DNA of 64,000 bases from positions 186,001-250,000 of the forward strand of contig NZ_CP028858.1 in the NCBI RefSeq assembly GCF_003058365.1, read 5' to 3'. The notes under the pieces are model-generated. The model searched no databases. It was not told the DNA's origin and saw only the letters and a list, made by a program, of their open reading frames with translations. Shown here in pieces: positions 40,919 through 49,254 of this stretch (position 1 is the stretch's first letter; each line of letters opens with the position of its first letter). The translations under genes were made by a program, and so were the position numbers. This DNA is from Halococcoides cellulosivorans. Its GTDB lineage: Archaea > Halobacteriota > Halobacteria > Halobacteriales > Haloarculaceae.

Positions 40919-42745
40919 ATGGACGCTCATCGGGGGGTGAGCGTCGTCCTGCCGGCGTACAACGAGGCCGACCGCATCGCTGAGACCGTCGCGGTCACCG
41001 TCGAGACGCTGGAGGCGTACGATCCCGCGGGCGGGTTCGAGGTCATCGTCGCTGAAGACGGCTGCGAGGACCGCACACCCGAGATCGCGGATCGACTCGC
41101 TCGCGAGGACGACCGCGTGCGACACGTCCACAGCGACGAACGCCTGGGTCGGGGCGGCGCTCTCGAACACGCATTCAGGGCCTCGACTGGCGAGACCGTC
41201 GCGTATCTCGACACCGATCTCGCGACCGACATGGTCCACCTCCAGGAGGTGGTGGGGTCGGTCCACGACGGCACCGCGGACATCGCGATCGGGTCGCGAC
41301 TGACGCCCGGCGCGCAGGCCGACCGACCGCACAAACGCTCGATTCCGAGTCTGGGGTTCAACCTCCTCGTGCGGACGTTGATCGGGTCGACGGTCCAGGA
41401 CCACCAGTGTGGGTTCAAGGCGTTCGATCGCGCGGTCTTGTTCGAGATCCTGGCGGACGTCGAGGACGAACACTGGTTCTGGGACACCGAGGTGCTCGTG
41501 CGCGCCCAGCGTGCGGGCTACGAGGTTCGGGAGATCGCCGTCGACTGGGAGCCAAAAGGCGACTCGAAAGTTGATCTCGTGCGTGACGTCTTCGGGATGG
41601 GCAGTCAGATCGCGCGGACGGCGTGGCAACTCCGGGTGAGCCCGAAGATTACGCCGCGGCGGTCGATGGCCGCGGGCACGCTGCTCGTGATCGCCGTCCT
41701 CCTCGTGATGCCCCAGTATCTGGACTTCGGGGCGGTCCTGGACGAACTCCGCCAGGCCGACCCCGCGCTGGTCGGTCTCGCGGCACTCGTCTACGTCACC
41801 TCCTGGCCGCTGCGCGGGACTCGGTACCGGGACATCCTCGTCAGACAGGGCTATCGCGAGGACTGGGCGTTCCTGACGGGCGCGATCTTCATCAGCCAGA
41901 CGGGCAACCTGATCATCCCCGCCCGGATGGGTGACGCCATCCGCGCGTACGTCATCAAGGCCCGCCGTGGGGTGCCCTACCCCTCGGGAGCGGCGTCGCT
42001 GGCGGTCGAACGCGTGTTCGACTTGCTCACGATCGCGGTGCTCGCGGGCGTCGTCTTGCTCGGCGTGATCGCGACCGGTGGTGCCGACGCGCTCGTGACG
42101 GCACTCACCGAGGGGGTCGGCCTGGAGGCCGAACGCCAGGCGAGCGCGCAGGTGGCGATGGTCGCGGCCGCCGCGGTGTCGCTCGCGGTCGTCGGGGCGA
42201 CGATCGCCATCCTCGTCTCGGCGCGGACCGACCGGAACTACATCGGGCGGGTCGTCCACTCGCTGTCGGAAGACTCCTATGCCCGGTGGGTCGCGGATCA
42301 GATCCGCCAGTTCGTCGGGGACGTCCAGGTCGTCACCAGCGACGGGCGCACCTTCGCACTCGTGGGGACGACGAGTCTCGCGATCTGGACGATCGACGTG
42401 ATCACCGCGGTGCTCGTGCTCGTCGCGTTCGACGTCGCGGTCGCGCCCGCAACGTTGCTCGCGGTCGGCTTTTTCGCGGTCAGCGTGGGCAACCTCTCGA
42501 AGGTGCTTCCGCTCTCGCCGGGCGGCCTCGGGTTGTACGAGGGGGCCTTTACCGTGATCGTCGTCGCACTCACGGGCCTCGGTGTCCCCGTCGCGCTGGG
42601 CGCGGCGATCCTCGATCACGCAGTGAAAAACGCCGTCACCGTCGCGGGCGGTCTGGTCTCGATGCTCTGGCTGAACGTTTCACTCACCGAAGCGGTCTCG
42701 GAAGCGCCGGACGTGGCCGACGAGGCGGCGGTCACCGACGACTGA
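40919..42745 (+). CDS. aglD: AglD-like glycosyltransferase fused to LPG-synthase/flippase-type membrane domain
   Basis: 608 residues from the ATG at 40919 ('MDAHRGVSVVLPAYNEADRI'). Residues 1-230 are a GT2 domain with 'VIVAEDGCEDRTPEIADRLA', 'ETVAYLDTDLATDMVHLQ' (DxD) and 'DHQCGFKAFDRAVLFEIL'. Residues about 250-595 contain seven or eight helices of the UPF0104/lysylphosphatidylglycerol-synthase-type region ('QTGNLIIPARMGDAIRAYVI', 'LPLSPGGLGLYEGAFTVIVV'). Haloferax AglD, of the same layout, loads the last hexose of the S-layer N-glycan onto dolichol phosphate. It is downstream of the radical SAM gene and about 4 kb beyond the main glycan locus. The TTG start at 40892 is rejected. Confidence 0.9.
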   Translation: MDAHRGVSVVLPAYNEADRIAETVAVTVETLEAYDPAGGFEVIVAEDGCEDRTPEIADRLAREDDRVRHVHSDERLGRGGALEHAFRASTGETVAYLDTDLATDMVHLQEVVGSVHDGTADIAIGSRLTPGAQADRPHKRSIPSLGFNLLVRTLIGSTVQDHQCGFKAFDRAVLFEILADVEDEHWFWDTEVLVRAQRAGYEVREIAVDWEPKGDSKVDLVRDVFGMGSQIARTAWQLRVSPKITPRRSMAAGTLLVIAVLLVMPQYLDFGAVLDELRQADPALVGLAALVYVTSWPLRGTRYRDILVRQGYREDWAFLTGAIFISQTGNLIIPARMGDAIRAYVIKARRGVPYPSGAASLAVERVFDLLTIAVLAGVVLLGVIATGGADALVTALTEGVGLEAERQASAQVAMVAAAAVSLAVVGATIAILVSARTDRNYIGRVVHSLSEDSYARWVADQIRQFVGDVQVVTSDGRTFALVGTTSLAIWTIDVITAVLVLVAFDVAVAPATLLAVGFFAVSVGNLSKVLPLSPGGLGLYEGAFTVIVVALTGLGVPVALGAAILDHAVKNAVTVAGGLVSMLWLNVSLTEAVSEAPDVADEAAVTDD

Positions 42746-42821
42746 CTTAAATGGCGTGTGGGTCGGTACCGATCGCCCGATTGACCGATCGATCGTCGGA
42801 TTCTCGACCTGATACCACAAC

Positions 42822-42832
42822 CATTAAATAGG
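42822..42832 (+). promoter_or_regulatory. TATA box of tfb
   Basis: 'cattaaatagg' precedes the tfb ATG by about 80 bases, implying a leader of about 50 bases. The leader (42855-42907) contains short GC stems but no clear riboswitch. Confidence 0.5.
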
Positions 42833-42907
42833 ATTCTAACAAACCGCTCTTTCACCGAACCGCTTTCCGGGTTCTCGGGCGGCCTGCCGGGAAGCACACT
42901 CTTAGCC

Positions 42908-43870
42908 ATGAGCGAGACCTCACTCCGATCCCAGTCGACCGTCGAAGAGGAAGAAGAGACCGAAGAGAGCGATCTTGTCTGTCCCGAGTGTTCGGGCAAA
43001 CTGGTCGTCGACGACGAACACGGCGAGACCGTCTGTGAGGGCTGTGGACTGGTCGTCGAAAGCGGCGAGATCGATCGTGGGCCCGAGTGGCGCGCGTTCG
43101 ACGCCCAGGAGAAAGACGAGAAGTCCCGCGTGGGCGCGCCCACGACGAACATGATGCACGACAAGGGACTCTCGACCAACATCGACTGGCGTGACAAAGA
43201 CGCCTACGGCAACTCCCTGGGTGCGCGCCAGCGCGAGAAGATGCAGCGCCTGCGCAAGTGGAACGAGCGGTTCCGCACGCGTGACTCCAAAGAGCGCAAT
43301 CTCAAACAGGCCCTCGGTGAGATCGACCGGATGGCGTCGGCGCTCGGCCTGCCCGAGAACGTCCGCGAGACCGCCAGCGTGATCTATCGGCGCGCACTCG
43401 ACGAGGATCTCCTCCCCGGTCGTTCGATCGAGGGCGTCTCCACCTCGGCGGTGTACGCCGCCGCGCGCCAGGCCGGCGTCCCCCGGAGTCTCGACGAGAT
43501 CACCGAGGTCTCCCGCGTTGAGAAAGACGAGATCGCCCGCACCTACCGCTACGTCGTCCGGGAACTCGGCTTGGAAGTCAAGCCCGCCGACCCCGAGAGC
43601 TACGTGCCGCGCTTCGCTTCTGATCTCGACCTCTCGGAGGAGGCCGAACACCGTGCGCGCGAACTGCTGCAGAACGCCAAAGAGAAAGGCGTCCACTCGG
43701 GGAAATCGCCGGTCGGCCTCGCGGCGGCAGCGGTCTACGCCGCCTCGCTGTTGACCAACGAGAAGACCACTCAGGCCGCCGTCAGCGAAGTCGCTGACAT
43801 CTCGGAAGTGACGATCCGCAATCGATACCACGAACTGCTGGAAGCCGAGCAGTCGATCCCGATGGCCTGA
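42908..43870 (+). CDS. tfb: Transcription initiation factor B (TFB)
   Basis: 320 residues. A zinc ribbon near residues 22-45 has 'LVCPECSGKLVVDDEHGETV' and CEGCGLVV. The B-reader/linker follows with 'DRGPEWRAFDAQEKDEKSRV' and 'GAPTTNMMHDKGLSTNIDW'. Two cyclin repeats follow (about 115-210 and 215-310), with the BRE-contacting helix-turn-helix 'TTQAAVSEVADISEVTIRNR' near the C-terminus. TFB recruits RNA polymerase to TBP-bound promoters. Haloarchaea have several tfb genes; this looks like a complete, canonical one. Transcribed alone, with a TATA box at about 42822-42832. Confidence 0.97.
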   Translation: MSETSLRSQSTVEEEEETEESDLVCPECSGKLVVDDEHGETVCEGCGLVVESGEIDRGPEWRAFDAQEKDEKSRVGAPTTNMMHDKGLSTNIDWRDKDAYGNSLGARQREKMQRLRKWNERFRTRDSKERNLKQALGEIDRMASALGLPENVRETASVIYRRALDEDLLPGRSIEGVSTSAVYAAARQAGVPRSLDEITEVSRVEKDEIARTYRYVVRELGLEVKPADPESYVPRFASDLDLSEEAEHRARELLQNAKEKGVHSGKSPVGLAAAAVYAASLLTNEKTTQAAVSEVADISEVTIRNRYHELLEAEQSIPMA

Positions 43871-43963
43871 GCACCGCCAAATAGTCGATTCGCCTCTTCG
43901 GACCCGCGACTGCGGCCCGCCCGCGATGGACGCCTTCTTTTCTGTGGCGCTCGACCCAGGGGT

Positions 43964-44977
43964 ATGGAGGGGCCGCTGTGGACGAGTACGCACGCGCCGT
44001 CGATCGAGGAGCTCCCCCAGGCCGAGGTGCGCGAGCACTGCCGGACGCTGCTCGAAGAGCCGATGAACGCGTTCGTCTACGGCCCCCGCGGCGCGGGCAA
44101 GACCGCCGCGGTCGGCGCGCTCGCCCGAGCGGCCCACGACGACCCCGAGAACGACTTCGTCGTCATCAACGTCGACGATCTGTTCGCGATGACGAAATCC
44201 GAGCTGGAAGACGACCCCCGATTCGGCAGCTTCATCGATACGACACGCCGGCGGACCTCTTCGAAGGCCGATCTCGTGAACCACGTCCTCACCGAGATCG
44301 CGAGCTATCCGCCCGTCGCCGGGTCGTACAAGACGATCTTGCTCGACGACGCGGGCGCGATGCGCCAGGACTTCCAGCAGGCGCTCCGGCGTGTGATGGA
44401 GCGGTACCACGAGGCCACGCAGTTCGTCCTCGCGACGCGTCGCCCGGGCGCGGTCATCCCGCCGATCCGGTCGCGATGCTACCCCGTCACCGTTCGTGCG
44501 CCCACGATCGAGGAGATCGTCGGCGTCCTGGAGACGATCTGCGAGCGCGAGGGCGTCGATCGGACCGCCGACGGCCTGGAGTACGTCGCGGGCTACGCCG
44601 ACGGTAACCTCCGCCGGGCGATTCTGTCCGCCCAGACGATCTCGGTCGAGGCCGACGCGATCACCATGGAGACGGCCTACGAGACGCTCTCGGCGGTCGA
44701 GACCGACGACGTCGCCGCCGAGATCCTCCAGGCCGCCGAAGAACAGCGGTTTCAGGACGCCCGTGGGCTGATCGACGATCAGTTGATCGACGAGGGCTAC
44801 TCGGGCCAGGAACTGCTCGGCGACTTGCTCGGGGCGGCCCGGTCACGGTATACGGGCGATCGCCTCGCGCGCGTGGTCGAACTGGCCGCCGACGTGGATC
44901 TCGACCTCGAAACCGGGACGAACGACCGGATCCATCTCGCGCATTTCGTCGCCCGACTCCCCGCGATCACCGGGTGA
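43964..44977 (+). CDS. Replication factor C small subunit paralogue (AAA+)
   Basis: 337 residues starting 'MEGPLWTSTHAPSIEELPQA'. Walker A is 'VYGPRGAGKTAAVGALA'. Walker B is 'TILLDDAGAM', which differs from the DEAD/DExx box of the main RfcS. The SRC arginine-finger motif is seen in 'PPIRSRCYPV', followed by the lid ('YVAGYADGNLRRAILSAQTI') and a C-terminal collar domain. Haloarchaea encode two RFC small subunits, and this fits the second (rfcC in Haloferax naming). It would be part of the PCNA clamp loader. It is transcribed after tfb and converges on purO. Confidence 0.87.
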   Translation: MEGPLWTSTHAPSIEELPQAEVREHCRTLLEEPMNAFVYGPRGAGKTAAVGALARAAHDDPENDFVVINVDDLFAMTKSELEDDPRFGSFIDTTRRRTSSKADLVNHVLTEIASYPPVAGSYKTILLDDAGAMRQDFQQALRRVMERYHEATQFVLATRRPGAVIPPIRSRCYPVTVRAPTIEEIVGVLETICEREGVDRTADGLEYVAGYADGNLRRAILSAQTISVEADAITMETAYETLSAVETDDVAAEILQAAEEQRFQDARGLIDDQLIDEGYSGQELLGDLLGAARSRYTGDRLARVVELAADVDLDLETGTNDRIHLAHFVARLPAITG

Positions 44978-44997
44978 GGGTCGCGCTCGATCCCGAC

Positions 44998-45582
44998 TCA
45001 CTCGTTGACGACCGCCGTCTCGAAGCCCGCGTCGGTGCGGGCGACGCCCGCGGCGGCGATCGGGTGCTCGAAGTCCATCTCGTAGACCTCGCGAGCGGCC
45101 GCCTCGGCACTTTCGGCGTCGAACGCGACCGGTTCGGGCCGATTCTTCTCGTAGGTCGCGACGAGCGTGGGTTCCTCGACGCTCTCGACCAGCAGTGCGT
45201 CACGGCGCACGACACCAACGTACGACTCGTCGACCGCCGATCCGTCCCCGACGACGCCCGCGACGCGGGGCGTGTCGTAGTCGTCTTTCTCGTAATCGAG
45301 TGCGTGCAGCGCCTCGACGAGCGCGTCGCGAGCGGGATAGCCCCGCGCGAGTTTCTCCGCGATCGGATCGACGTGTGAGCCGTTGCCGATCACGGCACCG
45401 CGATCGGTGGTTCGCAGACAGTTGTACGCGATGTAGGGATTCGATGTCTCGGGGGCGTCGGGCGTCGGTTCGACGGTGACGGCCCCCTCGCGGGCGCGGG
45501 CGCGACGGTTCGGGAACGATCGCGAGGAGACGCGATACGCGGCCAGTGATGGTGCGACGACGACGAATCGTCCGACGTACAT
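44998..45582 (-). CDS. purO: IMP cyclohydrolase, archaeal PurO type
   Basis: 194 residues from the ATG at 45582 ('[20 protein letters not shown]'). The archaeal PurO signature is visible: '[14 protein letters not shown]', '[20 protein letters not shown]' and '[15 protein letters not shown]'. The enzyme closes FAICAR to IMP, the last step of de novo purine synthesis. No purine gene is adjacent; purA in this window uses its product. The start upstream at 45630 is not needed. The 3' end converges on the RFC gene (20-base gap). Confidence 0.95.
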   Translation of the reverse strand: MYVGRFVVVAPSLAAYRVSSRSFPNRRARAREGAVTVEPTPDAPETSNPYIAYNCLRTTDRGAVIGNGSHVDPIAEKLARGYPARDALVEALHALDYEKDDYDTPRVAGVVGDGSAVDESYVGVVRRDALLVESVEEPTLVATYEKNRPEPVAFDAESAEAAAREVYEMDFEHPIAAAGVARTDAGFETAVVNE

Positions 45583-45663
45583 GCGATAGCGTGGGCCGGC
45601 GGGCGGAAAGTAGCTGTCGGACGGCGACAAGGGCTATACGGTGCCCGGTCGAACCCCACGTCG

Positions 45664-46734
45664 ATGCGAACGGTCACGGTCGCGGTCCTCGCGGTCGCCC
45701 TCGTCGCCGTCGCGACGGCCGGCGCGGCCTGGTCGCCAGCCGTGGACGGCCAGGCCGTCGACGCCGACACGGTGCTCATGGAGGCCGACCTCCAGCCGTC
45801 GGGTACGGCGGTCTGGACCGTCGCGTATCGCGTCCGTCTGGACACCGACAACGAGACCACCGCGTTCGAGGAACTCCGTGCGGACGTCCGGGACAACGAG
45901 TCCCGGTACGCGACCGCGTTTCGCGAGCGCATGTCCGGCACCGTCGACGCCGCCGCCGAGGACACCGGCCGGGCGATGACCGTCGCAAACGTCTCTGCCG
46001 ACGCCCGGATTACGCGCGTGCCCCGCTCGACCGGCGTGTTGACCTATCGTTTCGAGTGGACTGGGTTCGCCCGCGCCGACGGTGACCGTCTGATCGCCGG
46101 CGACGCCCTTTCTGGACTCTATCTCGACTCGAACACCGTGCTCACGATGGCCTGGCCGTCTGACTACGAGACGACGCGGGTCGCACCGTCGGGCGAGGCG
46201 GGCAATCGGAGTGTAACGTGGTACGGGCCTCGCGATTTCGGCCCGAACGAGCCCAGCGTGGCGGTCGCGCCCGCGGACACCGCTTCGGGCCCGAGTGGTG
46301 TCTCCGCGGGGTCGCAGTGGCCTCTGGTGGTGATCGCGCTCGCGCTCGTCGTGCTCCTCGTCGTGCTCGGCTACGGCTGGCACCGACGCGGCGACGACGC
46401 GGACCCGACCACGACCGAAGGGACGTCGAGCGACCACGCGGGCGTCGACGAGACGGCGGCGGACCCTGACCGTGGCGCGTCGGCCGACGACACCGCCGAC
46501 GGCCCGCCGTTCGACCAGTCGCTGCTCAGAAACGACGAGCAGGTCGTTCGCCTGCTCGACGCCAACGACGGGCGGATGAAACAGCAGGCCATCGCCGCGA
46601 CCCTCGACTGGACCGACGCCAAGACCAGCCAGGTCGTCGGCGGCCTCCGCGACGAGGGGCGCGTCGAGACGTTCCGGATCGGTCGCGAGAACGTCGTCGA
46701 ACTGACGACCGACGGGGATCCGGAGTCCGCTTAA
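45664..46734 (+). CDS. Membrane-spanning regulator: extracellular DUF7345-like domain plus cytoplasmic winged helix
   Basis: 356 residues: signal anchor (1-22), extracellular beta-rich domain (about 25-205, 'TAVWTVAYRVRLDTDNETTA', 'TYRFEWTGFARADGDRLIAG', 'VLTMAWPSDYETTRVAPSGE'), a transmembrane helix (about 220-240, 'WPLVVIALALVVLLVVLGYG'), an acidic linker, and a C-terminal winged helix (about 280-345, 'RMKQQAIAATLDWTDAKTSQ', 'LRDEGRVETFRIGRENVVEL'). The layout is that of haloarchaeal one-component membrane sensors (DUF7345/DUF7343 by recollection). The extracellular domain is paralogous to the protein at 47738-48427, which suggests sensing or interaction outside the cell coupled to transcription. 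Confidence 0.88.
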   Translation: MRTVTVAVLAVALVAVATAGAAWSPAVDGQAVDADTVLMEADLQPSGTAVWTVAYRVRLDTDNETTAFEELRADVRDNESRYATAFRERMSGTVDAAAEDTGRAMTVANVSADARITRVPRSTGVLTYRFEWTGFARADGDRLIAGDALSGLYLDSNTVLTMAWPSDYETTRVAPSGEAGNRSVTWYGPRDFGPNEPSVAVAPADTASGPSGVSAGSQWPLVVIALALVVLLVVLGYGWHRRGDDADPTTTEGTSSDHAGVDETAADPDRGASADDTADGPPFDQSLLRNDEQVVRLLDANDGRMKQQAIAATLDWTDAKTSQVVGGLRDEGRVETFRIGRENVVELTTDGDPESA

Positions 46735-46853
46735 GAACGTTCCGGTCGTTCGACGACGGCCGATGCCAGTATCAGCATCGAAACCGCTGCTGTCTGGTGG
46801 TTTTAATCCGGCTTAATCGGGCCCAATCCGGGCTCAGACGGGCTGACGGACTC

Positions 46854-46866
46854 GGATTTATATGCC
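46854..46866 (+). promoter_or_regulatory. TATA box for the DUF7096-like gene
   Basis: 'ggatttatatgcc' is centred about 32 bases before the ATG at 46892. Just upstream (46803-46832) lie three near-direct repeats ('taatccggc', 'taatcgggc', 'caatccggg') that could be a regulator site. Confidence 0.6.
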
Positions 46867-46891
46867 CTTCTGGCTCCTACCTGAGGATGCA

Positions 46892-47695
46892 ATGACCCAC
46901 CGAACGCCGCTGTTGATCGCACTGCTGGTCGTCGTGGGGGCCGTCGGGCTCCTCGCGACCGGCGGGGCGATGGCACAGACCGAGACGAACACGACGAACG
47001 CGAGCGAGAACGCGACCGTCGAGCCCGGCGCTCGCCTCGCTGGCGTCGTCGGCATGCAGGACGCCGAGATCGACGGCATCGTCGATCGACGCGCGTTCGG
47101 CCTACGGGTTGCCGCCGCAGCGAGTGACGACGCGAGAGCCCGCGCGGTCGCTGATCAGACCGACCGTATCGGGGAGCGCGTCGACGCCCTCGAACAGCGC
47201 AAGGCGGCACTCGAACGCGCCCGCGAGAACGGCTCGATCAGCGACTCGCGCTACTCCGCTCAGATGGCCGAGCTGAGTTCGGAACTCGACGCGACGCGCA
47301 ATCTCGCGAACGACACGAACGAGACCGCCGCGGGACTGCCCGAGGAGACGTTGGAAGCCAACGGCGTGAACGCCACGGCGATCCAGATGCTCAAAGACCG
47401 GGCTGACAACATGACTGGCCCCGAAGTCGCCGCGATCGCGCGGACCATCGGCGGCCCGCCCGAGAACGTCGGCCCGCCCGCCTGGGCCGGTCCGAGTGGC
47501 GAGCGTGGCCCGCCCGCTGCGGCCGACCGCGGTGGGACGGAGAGCGGTGAGCGCGGACCGACGAACATGACCGACGGCGAGCGCGGCCCGCCGGGTGACC
47601 GCGGTCCGTCCGGTGACGAGTCCACCGATGCGACCGACACCGCGACCGACGGATCGGAGTCCGCGGCCGAGAACGGGTCCGAATCCGGGCTGTAA
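46892..47695 (+). CDS. Secreted protein with collagen-like Gly-Pro region (DUF7096-like)
   Basis: 267 residues from the ATG at 46892 ('MTHRTPLLIALLVVVGAVGL'). A signal peptide ends near 'GGAMAQ'. A helical domain follows (about 50-175: 'DQTDRIGERVDALEQRKAAL', 'NGSISDSRYSAQMAELSSEL'). From about 185 to 245 there is a run of GPP, GER and GDR steps ('GPPENVGPPAWAGPSGERGP', 'GERGPPGDRGPSGDES') that looks collagen-like. An acidic tail follows, with no anchor. The domain resembles haloarchaeal DUF7096 proteins of unknown function. Two related secreted or membrane genes flank it. Confidence 0.82.
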   Translation: MTHRTPLLIALLVVVGAVGLLATGGAMAQTETNTTNASENATVEPGARLAGVVGMQDAEIDGIVDRRAFGLRVAAAASDDARARAVADQTDRIGERVDALEQRKAALERARENGSISDSRYSAQMAELSSELDATRNLANDTNETAAGLPEETLEANGVNATAIQMLKDRADNMTGPEVAAIARTIGGPPENVGPPAWAGPSGERGPPAAADRGGTESGERGPTNMTDGERGPPGDRGPSGDESTDATDTATDGSESAAENGSESGL

Positions 47696-47702
47696 CTGGC
47701 CA

Positions 47703-47716
47703 GTAGATTTTTTGAC
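47703..47716 (+). terminator. T-rich terminator after the DUF7096-like gene
   Basis: 'gtagattttttgac' follows the stop codon by 8 bases. A run of six T without a strong stem is the usual archaeal intrinsic termination signal. Confidence 0.45.
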
Positions 47717-47737
47717 CGACCTTTGAGAAGCCAACAC

Positions 47738-48427
47738 ATGGACTATTCGACGATCCGAACACAACTGCTCGTCGCGCTGATCGCCGTGGGCGTCGCGAGC
47801 CTCGCGGTCGTGGCCGTCGGGCCCGCTGCCGCGCAGACCGACCCCGGGGCCGTGACGGTCGCGCTCGACACGGACGGTGCGGCGACCGTGTCGGTGACCT
47901 ACCGGTACGACCTCGCGGGCGAGCGGGCGGGCGCCTTCGAAGACCTCCAGGGTGACGCGACCGCACAGGAGACCACCGCCCAGCGATTCGCTGACCGGGT
48001 CCGATCGATCGCGGGCGACGTCGAAAACCAGACGGGCCGCGAGATGTCGATTTCGGACCCCCGTGCGGCGGTGTCGACCGCGGACGGCGTCGGCACGGTC
48101 ACGGTCTCGGTGACCTGGGACGGCCTCGCGGCGGTCGACGGTGACCAGATCAGGCTCGCGGAGCCGTTCGACGCGGGCTTCGAGTCCAATCGTCCGCTCG
48201 TCGTCGACTTGCCGGACGGCTACACCGCCGTCGAGACGACGCCCGAGCCGGACAGCGCCGCCGACGGCGAACTGCGCTGGACGGCCGATCAGTCGCTGAC
48301 GGACTTCGCGGTGACCGCCGCGCCCGAATCGACGCCTACGGCGGCAGGCGGGCCGGGCTTCGGGGCCGGCGCTGCAGCGCTCGCGCTGGTCGTGACGCTG
48401 GTCGCAGTCGGGCGATCGAGATTCTAG
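47738..48427 (+). CDS. Secreted DUF7345-like protein with PGF-CTERM-type tail
   Basis: 229 residues from the ATG at 47738 ('MDYSTIRTQLLVALIAVGVA'). A signal peptide (cleavage after about 'AAAQ') is followed by one beta-rich domain ('VTVALDTDGAATVSVTYRYD', 'VTVSVTWDGLAAVDGDQIRL', 'PLVVDLPDGYTAVETTPEPD') with the same order of motifs as the extracellular part of the gene at 45664. The C-terminus has a PGFG motif, a hydrophobic helix and basic residues ('AAALALVVTLVAVGRSRF'), the archaeosortase-processed PGF-CTERM layout, so it should be lipid-anchored on the surface. Its TAG stop lies in the sequence 'ctagttcc', a motif repeated in the downstream hairpin array. Confidence 0.87.
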   Translation: MDYSTIRTQLLVALIAVGVASLAVVAVGPAAAQTDPGAVTVALDTDGAATVSVTYRYDLAGERAGAFEDLQGDATAQETTAQRFADRVRSIAGDVENQTGREMSISDPRAAVSTADGVGTVTVSVTWDGLAAVDGDQIRLAEPFDAGFESNRPLVVDLPDGYTAVETTPEPDSAADGELRWTADQSLTDFAVTAAPESTPTAAGGPGFGAGAAALALVVTLVAVGRSRF

Positions 48428-48594
48428 TTCCTGGTCGCCCCGGGGGCACGACCCTGATTGTTGGTCGCCCTCTGTCGAGCGCGACCCTACTTTCCGGTCG
48501 CGCCCTGACGGGCGCGACCCTCGTTGTAGGTCGCGAAAAACCGCTCGCGACCCTAGTTTCCGGTCACCCTCTGTCGAGGGTGACCCTAGTTCCC
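48424..48594. repeat. Array of five tandem palindromic 30-33-base units between two convergent genes
   Basis: After a leading 'ctagttcct' (48424-48432), five units start with 'ggtc' at 48433, 48463, 48496, 48529 and 48562; the last four are 33 bases long. Each has inverted arms around a short loop (for example 'ggtcgcgccc'/'gggcgcgacc' and 'ggtcaccctc'/'gagggtgacc') followed by a spacer such as 'ctagtttcc', 'ctactttcc' or 'ctcgttgta'. Loops and arms vary with compensating changes, so the fold rather than the sequence is kept. The TAG stop codons of both convergent genes are inside copies of the 'ctagttcc' spacer. It may be a bidirectional terminator or structured 3' end for both mRNAs. Confidence 0.85.
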
Positions 48595-49158
48595 CTGGAT
48601 CGCGTCGATGACCATGCTCGCGGCGATGATCGCTTCTTTCGGGACCGAACTCGCGTCGTCGATCGTGATGTCGTATTTATCCTTGAGCGAGACGCGGCCC
48701 TCGATCGAGCCGACGTGGCCGCCCTCGGCGTCGGTGATCTCGTATTTGTGGGGGATGAGCCAGCCCAGCGGGAGGTAATGACGCGTGAGCGTGATCAGGG
48801 CGCCGCGGGAGTCGATCTTCGCGAGCACCTCTTCGGTGTCGGCGTCACGAACCCGCCAGGTGTCCTGGAAGATCGAGAAGTCGTTGTCCAGCACGACGAC
48901 CTCCTCGCCGGTCTGGGCGTCGCTCAACACGTAGTTGCCTGCGACGTCGATGATCCCCCCGGCTTTGACGGTGAACACCTCGGTGCCGTCGCCGTCGGTA
49001 AAGGGGAACTCCTCTTTCATCTTGAACATCTTCTGTTTCCCCCGGAGTACGACGTTGCCGGCGGCGTCTTCGGCACGGTACTTGTTGCGAATCATCGACT
49101 GGACGACGGTGTACTCGTCGTCGTTGAGATTCACGCCGGCGATTTCGTATTTGCCCAT
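48586..49158 (-). CDS. LURP-one-related / scramblase-like protein
   Basis: 190 residues from the ATG at 49158 ('MGKYEIAGVNLNDDEYTVVQ'). The protein has the repeating short beta strands of the Tubby-like LURP-one (DUF567/YxjI) fold: 'YRAEDAAGNVVLRGKQKMFK', 'SDAQTGEEVVVLDNDFSIFQ', 'TWRVRDADTEEVLAKIDSRG', 'YEITDAEGGHVGSIEGRVSL' and 'KDKYDITIDD', with a C-terminal hydrophobic helix ('KEAIIAASMVIDAIQG'). Function in archaea is unknown; phospholipid binding is suggested by family. It ends inside the palindromic repeat array and is transcribed away from pheS. Confidence 0.9.
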   Translation of the reverse strand: MGKYEIAGVNLNDDEYTVVQSMIRNKYRAEDAAGNVVLRGKQKMFKMKEEFPFTDGDGTEVFTVKAGGIIDVAGNYVLSDAQTGEEVVVLDNDFSIFQDTWRVRDADTEEVLAKIDSRGALITLTRHYLPLGWLIPHKYEITDAEGGHVGSIEGRVSLKDKYDITIDDASSVPKEAIIAASMVIDAIQGN

Positions 49159-49254
49159 GTGCGAGGGGACTCCGGCATGGCTCAAAAAACCAGACCATCG
49201 GGGCCCGAGACCGAGTGAGAACCGTTAACTGCCGATGCCGCAGTATCACAACCA

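Noticed and set aside
48424-48594. CRISPR array
   Set aside because: Units are contiguous palindromes with varying arms; there are no identical repeats separated by unique spacers and no cas genes.
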